DNA from: Pseudomonadota bacterium
Lineage (GTDB): Bacteria; Pseudomonadota; Alphaproteobacteria; Rhizobiales; Tepidamorphaceae
Direction of reading: 5' to 3'
Length of the DNA: 9,302 bases
NCBI GenBank assembly: GCA_023435545.1
Contig: JAEYRQ010000059.1
Location: 1 to 9,302 of the forward strand
In this document: positions 1 through 8,181 of the stretch, one piece after another
Layout of the letters: each line of letters starts with the position of its first letter
Numbering within the stretch: the stretch's first letter is position 1
Translations under genes and position numbers: made by a program
Notes under the pieces: model-generated
What the model was told of the DNA's origin: nothing
What the model saw: only the letters and a program-made list of their open reading frames with translations
The model's database searches: none

Positions 1-27
1 CCGGGAGGCGCTAGCCTCGCCTCCCGG
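1..27. terminator. GC-rich perfect hairpin, possible terminator of the upstream gene
   Basis: A perfect 10-bp stem pairs CCGGGAGGCG (1-10) with CGCCTCCCGG (18-27) around a 7-base loop. It lies at the window edge, so the stem could extend further upstream. No run of T follows on the + strand (the next bases are CAGCACCCC), so it is not a textbook intrinsic terminator. It could end transcription of an unseen upstream gene or be part of a palindromic repeat. The structure is certain from the sequence; its role is inferred. Confidence 0.4.
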
Positions 28-77
28 CAGCACCCCTTCCTACAGCAACCGAAAGACACAAGAGGGCAGGGACGCGC

Positions 78-848
78 ATGACACCGGGTATCCGACCGCT
101 GGTCGCTGGCAACTGGAAGATGAACGGACTGAAGGCCTCGGTGCGCGAGCTCGGCCAGATGGTCGACGGCTACGATCCCGGGCTGAGTGGTCGCCTCGAC
201 CTCATGGTCTGCCCGCCGGCGACGCTGCTCGCGACCTTCGCCGTCGTCGCGCTCGGCTCGCGCATCGCCATCGGCGCGCAGGACTGCCACCCGATGGCCT
301 CGGGCGCCCATACCGGCGACCTGTCGGCCGAGATGATCGCTGACACCGGCGCAACCGCCGTTATCGTCGGCCACTCGGAACGGCGGCAAGATCACGGCGA
401 GACCGACGAGACCGTCCGCGCCAAGGCCGAGGCGGCGCGCCGGGCGGGGCTTCTCGCCATCGTCTGCGTCGGTGAGACCGAAGCGGAGCGCAAGGCCGGC
501 ACGACTCTAGACCGGATCGGCAGCCAGCTCGACGGTTCCATCCCCGACGGTGCCGGCGCCGCCGGCCTCGTCGTCGCCTATGAGCCGGTCTGGGCGATCG
601 GCACCGGGCTGACGCCGACGCCGGCCGATGTCGCCGAGGTACACGCCTTCATCCGTGATCGCCTGTCGGCCCGTTTTCCGGGGGAGGGCAATCGGATGCG
701 CCTTCTCTATGGCGGGTCGGTGAAGCCCGCGAATGCGGGGGAACTGATGGCCGTATCCCATGTCGACGGGGCCCTCGTCGGCGGCGCCAGCCTCAAGGCA
801 TCGGATTTCCTGGGGATCGCCGCGGCCTACAAGACGCTCGGAGTATGA
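78..848 (+). CDS. tpiA: Triosephosphate isomerase
   Basis: This cytoplasmic glycolytic and gluconeogenic enzyme interconverts dihydroxyacetone phosphate and glyceraldehyde 3-phosphate. The 256-residue product matches the usual family length. The N-terminal GNWKMNG segment (11-17) carries the active-site Asn12 and Lys14. GHSERR (98-103) carries the electrophile His99, and [11 protein letters not shown] (167-177) carries the catalytic base Glu169 and the mobile phosphate-gripping loop. YGGSV (211-215) and the GALVGGASL segment near 231-239 complete the phosphate site, so the enzyme looks active. The ATG at 78 is preceded by a purine-rich AGGGA (68-72) five bases upstream and sits a normal distance before the first beta strand. 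The stop overlaps the next gene by four bases (ATGA), so the two are probably cotranscribed and translationally coupled. Confidence 0.98.
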   Translation: MTPGIRPLVAGNWKMNGLKASVRELGQMVDGYDPGLSGRLDLMVCPPATLLATFAVVALGSRIAIGAQDCHPMASGAHTGDLSAEMIADTGATAVIVGHSERRQDHGETDETVRAKAEAARRAGLLAIVCVGETEAERKAGTTLDRIGSQLDGSIPDGAGAAGLVVAYEPVWAIGTGLTPTPADVAEVHAFIRDRLSARFPGEGNRMRLLYGGSVKPANAGELMAVSHVDGALVGGASLKASDFLGIAAAYKTLGV

Positions 849-1807
849 AGCTCCGGCTGCTGGCGGCGACGCTTGTCGTCGCGCTCGGGGGCGACGTGGT
901 AACCCATCCCGGCGGATATGCCGATGAAATTGCCGTCGACGTCACGGCGGGGCGCCTGCATGGCACGCTGCTGCTGCCCTCGGACAACGGCGAGCCAAGC
1001 CCTGTCGCCCTGATCCTGCCCGGTTCGGGACCGACCGACCGCGACGGCAACCAACCCGGGTTCCGCAACGACGTCTACCGTCTGCTCGCCGAAGGCCTCG
1101 CGGCACACGGAATCGCCAGCCTGCGTTTTGACAAGCGAGGCATCAGCGCAAGCTCGGCGGACGCGGTCGCGGAGTCGGAGCTCACGGTCGAGACCTATGT
1201 GCAGGACGTATTGGCGGGGATCGAAAGCTTGGCAGGCGACCCCCGATTCACCTCGACCTTCCTTGTCGGCCACAGCGAGGGGGCGCTGCTCGCCACTCTG
1301 GCCGCGGAACGCGCCTCGGTTTCCGGGCTCGTTCTGATTTCAGGGGCTGGCCGTCCTGCGGCCGATGCGATCCGCTGGCAGTTCGAGCGCATCGGCCTGC
1401 CGCCGGACCTGCGCGCACGTGCGGAGGCAGCGCTGGCGGAACTCGAGGCCGGCCGCTCCGTCACCGACCCGCCGGACGAACTCGCCACGCTTTTCAGGCC
1501 GAGCGTCCAGCCGTATCTGATTTCATGGTTCGCCATCGACCCCGCCGAGCGGCTCGCGCGGATCGACGCGCCCGTGCTTGTCGTGCACGGGACGACCGAC
1601 CTTCAGGTGCCGGTCGAGGACGCCCGCCAGCTTTCATCGGCCCGCCCCGGCATCCGCCTTGTCGTCCTCGACGGCGTCAACCATATCCTGCGCGAAGCTC
1701 CCGAGGAGCGATCTGCTAACCTCGCGACGTACTCAAGGCCGGATCTGCCGTTGGCGAAGGGGGTGGTGGAAGCGATATCCGCCTTCATCCACGATAACGC
1801 AGACTGA
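845..1807 (+). CDS. Probable exported alpha/beta hydrolase (serine esterase-like)
   Basis: The 320-residue protein has an alpha/beta hydrolase fold. GHSEG (142-146) is the nucleophile elbow with Ser144. Asp252, in the segment HGTTDLQVP, and His280, in GVNHIL, fit the acid and base of the triad. An early [11 protein letters not shown] stretch (59-69) is the probable oxyanion-hole loop, and FDKRG (95-99) is typical of this hydrolase group. Residues 1-26 look like a Sec signal peptide: a basic start, a hydrophobic core ([12 protein letters not shown]), and a candidate cleavage site after Tyr-Ala at 25-26. That suggests a periplasmic location. The start overlaps the tpiA stop by four bases, which argues for translational coupling. 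The substrate cannot be inferred; esterase, lipase or peptidase activity are all possible. The fold is certain, export is likely, and function is unknown. Confidence 0.88.
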   Translation: MKLRLLAATLVVALGGDVVTHPGGYADEIAVDVTAGRLHGTLLLPSDNGEPSPVALILPGSGPTDRDGNQPGFRNDVYRLLAEGLAAHGIASLRFDKRGISASSADAVAESELTVETYVQDVLAGIESLAGDPRFTSTFLVGHSEGALLATLAAERASVSGLVLISGAGRPAADAIRWQFERIGLPPDLRARAEAALAELEAGRSVTDPPDELATLFRPSVQPYLISWFAIDPAERLARIDAPVLVVHGTTDLQVPVEDARQLSSARPGIRLVVLDGVNHILREAPEERSANLATYSRPDLPLAKGVVEAISAFIHDNAD

Positions 1808-1820
1808 TTGTCGGGTGGGG

Positions 1821-1849
1821 TGGCAATGGGATAGCAGGCGGTGTATTAG
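1821..1849 (+). promoter_or_regulatory. Weak candidate promoter for secG
   Basis: In the 78-base gap between the hydrolase and secG, TGGCAA (1821-1826) and TATTAG (1844-1849) lie 17 bases apart. They resemble weak -35 and -10 boxes, about 37 bases before the secG start. The -35 matches consensus at only three positions. Read-through from tpiA is equally possible. Confidence 0.2.
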
Positions 1850-1885
1850 TCCCGCCGAATTCCCCGAAATCCGGACATCGGACGC

Positions 1886-3983
<2,098 letters not shown>

Positions 3984-3992
3984 GATCCGGGC

Positions 3993-4862
3993 ATGCCCCG
4001 CGGCATCGACCACCTCGTCATCGCCGTCCACGGCTTCGAGCGTGCCCGCCAGGTTTACTCGCGGCTTGGCTTCACGCTGACGCCTGTCGCCCGCCATCCG
4101 TTCGGTACGCAGAACAGCCTGGTGCAGCTTCAGGGCTCGTTCCTGGAGCTGCTGTCCGTCGTCGAGCCCGGCGAATTCCCGGTGCCGGAGCCCGGCGGCT
4201 TCTCCTTCCCGCGATTCAATCACCGATTCCTGGAGCGCCACGAGGGGATCAGCATGCTGGTCCTCGACAGCGAGGACGCGGAGGCCGACGCGACAGAGTT
4301 TGCGCAGGCCGGCATCCAGTCCTACATCCCGTTCGAGTTCGGCCGCGACGCGAATCAGCCGGATGGCTCTGTGGCGCGGGTGGGGTTCCGCCTTGCATTC
4401 GCCAGCGATCCCTTCATCCCGGAGGCAGGGTTCTTCAGCTGCCAGCAACTCGCGCCTCAGTATTTCTGGAAACCCGATTACCAGCGCCACGCCAATACGG
4501 CGGTGGGGATCGTCGAGCTGGTCATGGTGTCGGCCGCGCCGTCCGACCATCACGCCTTCTTCGAGGCCTTCGCCGGGACGCGCGACGTCTATGCCACAAG
4601 CATGGGGCTCAGGGTGGAGACCGCACGCGGCACGATCCGCATCGACACACCGGATGCCGCGCAGGCGGTCTGGGGCAACGCGATCCCTGTCACCGACTAC
4701 CGCACGCCGCGCTTCGCGGGCTTCGCGATCGGTGTCGCCGACCTCGCCGCCGCCAAGGATTGCCTTGACCGCGCCGGCATTGCGCACGACAAGCGCGGCG
4801 ACCGCCTTGTGGTGCCCGCCGGCGAGGCGATGGGTGCCGCGATCGCCTTCCAGGCTGTGTAG
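3993..4862 (+). CDS. VOC superfamily (glyoxalase-like) protein
   Basis: The 289-residue soluble protein opens with IDHLVIAVHGFERARQVYSRLGF (5-27), the typical beta-alpha start of a VOC (vicinal oxygen chelate) module. HPFGTQNSLVQL (35-46) and GSFLELLSV (48-56) follow. His7 and Glu52 sit where metal ligands are often found in this fold. A middle module (about 168-220) and a C-terminal module (about 240-289, FAGFAIGVADLAAAKDCLDRAGI) suggest repeated units, as in the glyoxalase-like Pfam family PF13468. The start is 9 bases after the pyrG stop. AGGA overlapping that stop lies seven bases upstream and may serve as the binding site, so it is likely translated from the pyrG message. Its place between pyrG and kdsA does not reveal a substrate. 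The family is secure; the reaction is unknown. Confidence 0.9.
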   Translation: MPRGIDHLVIAVHGFERARQVYSRLGFTLTPVARHPFGTQNSLVQLQGSFLELLSVVEPGEFPVPEPGGFSFPRFNHRFLERHEGISMLVLDSEDAEADATEFAQAGIQSYIPFEFGRDANQPDGSVARVGFRLAFASDPFIPEAGFFSCQQLAPQYFWKPDYQRHANTAVGIVELVMVSAAPSDHHAFFEAFAGTRDVYATSMGLRVETARGTIRIDTPDAAQAVWGNAIPVTDYRTPRFAGFAIGVADLAAAKDCLDRAGIAHDKRGDRLVVPAGEAMGAAIAFQAV

Positions 4863-4911
4863 AACCTGTGGACTGAACAGTGGGAACGGCGGGGACAAGG
4901 TCCTCGCGGTC

Positions 4912-4917
4912 AAGGAG
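4912..4917 (+). promoter_or_regulatory. Shine-Dalgarno site deciding the kdsA start
   Basis: AAGGAG lies seven bases before the GTG at 4925, ideal spacing. It supports that start over the in-frame GTG at 4880, which would add 15 low-complexity residues (Ser/Arg/Thr-rich) not seen at the start of typical KdsA proteins. Confidence 0.75.
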
Positions 4918-4924
4918 CATCGAA

Positions 4925-5773
4925 GTGTCCGGCGTCAATCCGCGCGTCACGATCGGCCCCGTCGAGTTCGCCAATGACCTGCCCGTGGCCTTCATCGCCG
5001 GGCCGTGCCAGATGGAAAGCCGCCAGCACGCGCTGGAGACGGCGCAGGCCCTGAAGGAGATTGCGGAGAAGCTCGGGATCGGCCTCGTCTACAAGTCCTC
5101 GTTCGACAAGGCCAACCGCACCAGCGCGAAGGGCGCGCGAGGGATCGGCCTCGACCGCGCACTGCCGGTCTTCGCCGAAATCCGCGAGGCGACGGGCCTG
5201 CCGGTGCTGACCGACGTACACGAATCCTGGCAGTGCGCGCTGGTGGCGGAAGTCGTCGATGTGCTGCAGATCCCGGCCTTCCTGTGCCGCCAGACCGACC
5301 TGCTGGCCGCGGCTGCCGAAACGGGCAGGGTGGTGAACGTCAAAAAGGGGCAGTTCCTAGCCCCTTGGGACATGAAGAACGTCGTCGACAAGCTCGCCGG
5401 CTTCGGCAATCCGAACGTGCTCGTCACCGAGCGCGGCGCGAGCTTCGGCTACAACACGCTGGTCACCGACATGCGGGCGTTGCCGCAGCTTGCCGCGTTC
5501 GGTGCGCCGGTGATCTTCGATGCCACCCACTCGGTCCAGCAGCCAGGAGGGCAGGGGGCCTCCTCCGGCGGCCAGCGCGAATTCGTGCCGGTGCTGGCCC
5601 GGGCCGCGGTCGCAGTCGGTGTCGCCGGCGTCTTCGTCGAGACGCATCCCGACCCCGACAGTGCACCGTCCGATGGCCCGAACATGATTGCGATGAAAGA
5701 TTTCGCAGCGCTTGTTGAGATGCTGCTCGAATTCGACCGGGTGGCGAAGTCGCGGCCGGTGGCGCTCGGTTAG
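4925..5773 (+). CDS. kdsA: 2-dehydro-3-deoxyphosphooctonate aldolase (KDO-8-phosphate synthase), metal-dependent class
   Basis: KdsA condenses phosphoenolpyruvate with arabinose 5-phosphate to KDO 8-phosphate, the committed step toward the KDO sugar of lipopolysaccharide, in the cytoplasm. From the GTG at 4925 the product has 282 residues, the normal length. Blocks visible are IAGPCQMES (24-32), [12 protein letters not shown] (56-67), VLTDVHE (94-100), [13 protein letters not shown] (138-150) and [12 protein letters not shown] (198-209). Cys28, His202, Glu239 and Asp250 are spaced 174, 37 and 11 residues apart, exactly as the metal ligands Cys11, His185, Glu222 and Asp233 of Aquifex aeolicus KdsA. 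This places it in the metal-dependent class; metal-independent enzymes carry Asn in place of the Cys. It lies 62 bases after the VOC gene and is probably part of the pyrG unit. In many alphaproteobacteria eno follows kdsA, but not here. Confidence 0.98.
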   Translation: MSGVNPRVTIGPVEFANDLPVAFIAGPCQMESRQHALETAQALKEIAEKLGIGLVYKSSFDKANRTSAKGARGIGLDRALPVFAEIREATGLPVLTDVHESWQCALVAEVVDVLQIPAFLCRQTDLLAAAAETGRVVNVKKGQFLAPWDMKNVVDKLAGFGNPNVLVTERGASFGYNTLVTDMRALPQLAAFGAPVIFDATHSVQQPGGQGASSGGQREFVPVLARAAVAVGVAGVFVETHPDPDSAPSDGPNMIAMKDFAALVEMLLEFDRVAKSRPVALG

Positions 5774-5792
5774 CGAATACCGAGAGAGCTGC

Positions 5793-5895
5793 GTCATCCC
5801 GGACGGCCGAGAGGCCGATCCGGGATCGGGAGGGTATACCAGCGCGGATGAGGCATTCCGATCCCGGCTCTTCACTACGTTCCGGCCGGGTTGAG
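5793..5895. repeat. Composite palindromic intergenic repeat between convergent genes
   Basis: This stretch starts GTCATCCCGG (5793-5802) and ends CCGGGTTGAG (5886-5895), which matches the reverse complement of the start at 8 of 10 positions. The first half folds into a strong hairpin: ATCCCGGA (5796-5803) pairs with TCCGGGAT (5819-5826), then after one bulged A, CGGCC (5804-5808) pairs with GGCCG (5813-5817) around a GAGA tetraloop of the GNRA type. The second half pairs CCCGGC (5863-5868) with GCCGGG (5885-5890). GGTATACC (5833-5840), a perfect palindrome, lies between them. Families of such GTCATCCCGG repeats are scattered between genes in alphaproteobacteria. It sits between the converging kdsA and capE-like genes and could stop transcription from both sides. 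No second copy is present in this window. Confidence 0.65.
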
Positions 5896-5924
5896 GGCGG
5901 AAGAGAGCGCCTGTCTGCCCGCCT

Positions 5925-6929
5925 TCAGCCCAGTTCCGCCCTAATCTCCGGAAGCGACTGCAGCAAGGCGATCACCCCGTCGACATCCAGCCGCACGGTG
6001 TTGTGCGAGGTGTAGTCGTCGAGCCGCGCGACATCGGGCCGGCCCTCGGAGAAGTAGGAGGCGTAGTCGAGCTCGCGGCTGTCCATCCTGAGGCGCCAGT
6101 AGTCCGAGGTCTCCTCGGCGCTGGCGAGTTCGTCGGCCGTCGCCAGCGTCTCGTAAAGCTTCTCGCCGTGGCGCACGCCGATGGTGCGGATCTCGCAGGT
6201 CGCGTCGAACAGCCGCCGCATCGCCTCCGCCAGCGTGCCGATGGTGCAGGCCGGTGCCTTCTTGATGAACACGTCGCCCGGCCCGGCGTGGTTCAGCGCA
6301 TATTCCACCAGCGCAACCGAATCCGACAGCGGCAGCAGGAACCGCGTCATGTCGGCGTTCGTCACCGTGATCGGACCCCCGGCCCGGATCTGCTGCAGGA
6401 ACAGCGGGATCACCGATCCGCGCGAATACATCACGTTGCCATAGCGGACGCAGGCGACCACCGTACCACCGCCGTTGCGCCGTCGCGAGGCGGCCTGTAC
6501 CAGCTTCTCCATCAGCGCTTTCGACATGCCCATGGCGTTGATCGGCAGCACCGCCTTGTCGGTGGAGAGGCAGACGACGTTGGCAACGCCGTGCCGGATC
6601 GCGGACTCGATGACGTTCTGGCTGCCGTGCACGTTGGTGCGCACCGCCTCGAGCGGAAAAAACTCGCAGGACGGCACCTGCTTCAGCGCGGCTGCATGGA
6701 ACACCATGTCGACGCCCGCCATCGCCATGTCGACGCTGCCCGGATCGCGCACGTCGCCGATGTGGAACACCAGCCGCGGCTCGCGCAGCCGGTTGCGCAT
6801 GGTGTCCTGCTTCTCCTCGTCGCGCGACAGGATCCGGATCTCCGAAGCGCCGCGATCGAGCGCGTGGCGCACCATGACGCCGCCGAAGGACCCGGTGCCG
6901 CCGGTTATCAGAATGCTCTTGCCCTGCAT
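5925..6929 (-). CDS. capE: UDP-N-acetylglucosamine 4,6-dehydratase/5-epimerase, CapE/FnlA/WbjB type
   Basis: This short-chain dehydrogenase of 334 residues probably performs the first step toward UDP-N-acetyl-L-fucosamine: NADP-dependent 4,6-dehydration of UDP-GlcNAc with C5 inversion, in the cytoplasm. TGGTGSFG (9-16) is the dinucleotide-binding glycine motif. SRDEEKQDTMR (35-45), HAAALKQVP (79-86 region) and the STDKAVLPINAMGMSK block (122-137) match the CapE/FlaA1 dehydratases. The catalytic Tyr-x3-Lys is replaced by Met133-x3-Lys137, the hallmark of the CapE/WbjB subgroup rather than PseB/FlaA1. HGEKLYETL (254-262) is also typical. The start at 6929 directly precedes the first beta strand and has GAGG (minus strand) seven bases upstream; an ATG further upstream in the same frame lacks such a site. 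The gene is divergent from capF and convergent with kdsA. The family normally has about 340 residues, so it looks complete. Confidence 0.92.
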   Translation of the reverse strand: MQGKSILITGGTGSFGGVMVRHALDRGASEIRILSRDEEKQDTMRNRLREPRLVFHIGDVRDPGSVDMAMAGVDMVFHAAALKQVPSCEFFPLEAVRTNVHGSQNVIESAIRHGVANVVCLSTDKAVLPINAMGMSKALMEKLVQAASRRRNGGGTVVACVRYGNVMYSRGSVIPLFLQQIRAGGPITVTNADMTRFLLPLSDSVALVEYALNHAGPGDVFIKKAPACTIGTLAEAMRRLFDATCEIRTIGVRHGEKLYETLATADELASAEETSDYWRLRMDSRELDYASYFSEGRPDVARLDDYTSHNTVRLDVDGVIALLQSLPEIRAELG

Positions 6930-7035
6930 GGACCCCGCCTCGCAACGATCGCTCATGTGCCACAGCCGCGGGCGGTGCGCAAATCTGGGCGACCAGCGGC
7001 TTGACTCCGCGCCGGCCACGCCGTCCTTTCGCCGC
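6930..7035. promoter_or_regulatory. Divergent intergenic region between capE-like and capF-like genes
   Basis: These 106 bases separate two divergent start codons and should carry promoters for both directions. On the + strand TTGACT (7001-7006) resembles a -35 box and begins exactly 35 bases before the capF ATG, but only a poor -10 (TCCTTT, 7024-7029) follows at 17-base spacing. No convincing promoter was seen on the - strand. No clear operator palindrome was found. Confidence 0.4.
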
Positions 7036-8181
7036 ATGAAGAGGATCGCAATCACAGGGGCCGGCGGTCTCATCGGTTGGCACACCCATACCTGGCTGCG
7101 GGTCCAGCCCGGCATGGAGGTGGTCGCGGTCCCGCGCGAGTCCTGGCAGGACGCAGATTGGGTCGCTTCCGCGCTGGCCGGTGTCGACGCCGTGGTGCAT
7201 CTGGCTGCGATGAACCGCGGCACGGACGCAGAGGTGGAGGAGACGAATGTCCGCCTCGCGTCGACGCTGGTCGAGGCGCTGAATCGGACGGGCCGGCGAC
7301 CGCATGTTTTGCACGCCTCGTCGACGCAGATCGATCGCGACACGGCCTATGGCCGTTCAAAGCGCGAGGCTTCCGAGGTGCTCGCGCGGTGGGCATCGCG
7401 AGTCGGGGCGGAATACTCCGACATGATCCTTCCCAATGTATTCGGCGAAGGCGGCCGGCCGTTCCACAATTCGGTGGTGTCGACATTCTGCCGCCAGCTC
7501 GCGGATGGCGAACCGCGCCGCATCGATGTCGACGCGGAGATCAGCTTCCTGCATGCACACCGTGTCGCGCGCGGGATCGGCGACCTGATCGCCGGTGGCA
7601 AGGCCGGCCCCTGGCGTCCGGAGGGGCGGCGCCTGACGGTCTCGGCCCTGCTCGAACGCCTCGAGCATTTCGATGCGGCCTATCGCGAGTGCCACTTCAT
7701 CCCGGACCTGCGCGATCCCTTCGATCTGGACCTTTTCAATACCTATCGAAGCTACCTGTTCCCCCGGCACTATCCCGTCGCCTTCAGGCGCCACACCGAT
7801 CAGCGTGGCACGCTAGTCGAGGCGATCCGCGAGGGCAGCGGCGGCCAGATCCACTACTCGAACACGCATCCCGGCTTCGTGCGTGGCGAACACTATCACT
7901 TCCGCAAGGTGGAGCGGTTCATCGTCCTTTCGGGCGAGGCGGAAGTCGCGGTGCGCCGGGTCTGCGGCAGCGAGATCCACCGGTTCAGGCTGTCCGGCGA
8001 CGACCCCGCCTTCGTCGACATGCCGACGCTGCACGTCCACAACCTCAGCAATGTCGGCACCGGCGAGCTCGTCGCGATGTTCTGGACAAACGATCTCTAC
8101 GATCCCGCCGCGCCCGACACCTATGCCGAGCCGGTTGAACCGGCGGATATCGCCCCCGCTTCGATGGCGGCCGCCCGATGA
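7036..8181 (+). CDS. capF: CapF/FnlB-type bifunctional UDP-hexulose reductase/3-epimerase (SDR plus cupin)
   Basis: The 381-residue protein fuses two domains, as in Staphylococcus aureus CapF. The N-terminal SDR domain has GAGGLIG (8-14), an NAD(P)-binding glycine motif, and Tyr105-x3-Lys109 in YGRSK, preceded by Ser95/Ser96. The segment MILPNVFGEGGRPFHNSVVSTF (130-151) is characteristic of this family. The C-terminal cupin domain (about 245-366) has a canonical first motif, His286-x-His288-x4-Glu293-x6-Gly300, and a second motif Pro330-x4-His335-x3-Asn339 in which the usual Gly is Leu332. In characterised CapF the cupin epimerises C3 of the CapE product and the SDR domain reduces C4 with NADPH. 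A Zn site is expected here. No Shine-Dalgarno sequence precedes the ATG at 7036, chosen because the first beta strand starts immediately. The stop overlaps the next gene by four bases. Confidence 0.93.
   Translation: MKRIAITGAGGLIGWHTHTWLRVQPGMEVVAVPRESWQDADWVASALAGVDAVVHLAAMNRGTDAEVEETNVRLASTLVEALNRTGRRPHVLHASSTQIDRDTAYGRSKREASEVLARWASRVGAEYSDMILPNVFGEGGRPFHNSVVSTFCRQLADGEPRRIDVDAEISFLHAHRVARGIGDLIAGGKAGPWRPEGRRLTVSALLERLEHFDAAYRECHFIPDLRDPFDLDLFNTYRSYLFPRHYPVAFRRHTDQRGTLVEAIREGSGGQIHYSNTHPGFVRGEHYHFRKVERFIVLSGEAEVAVRRVCGSEIHRFRLSGDDPAFVDMPTLHVHNLSNVGTGELVAMFWTNDLYDPAAPDTYAEPVEPADIAPASMAAAR

Noticed and set aside
4880..4924. Upstream GTG start for kdsA adding 15 residues
   Set aside because: The GTG at 4925 has AAGGAG at ideal spacing and gives the normal family length of 282 residues.
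5801..5894. Short frames covering the intergenic repeat (for example 5712-5894 on + and 5357-5875 on -)
   Set aside because: They are run-ons through kdsA and the palindromic element with no coding signature.
6475..7035. N-terminal extension of the capF frame by 187 codons
   Set aside because: It is antisense to capE and low in recognisable motifs; MKRIAITGAGG is the proper Rossmann start.
5941..7314. A 457-codon - strand frame overlapping the capE-like gene
   Set aside because: It is a shifted frame of the real dehydratase gene, Arg/His/Ala-rich, with no motif.
6930..7343. N-terminal extension of the capE-like frame by 138 codons
   Set aside because: The extension runs antisense to capF and has no homology to the family; the dehydratase begins naturally at the MQGKSILITGG segment with GAGG seven bases upstream of 6929.
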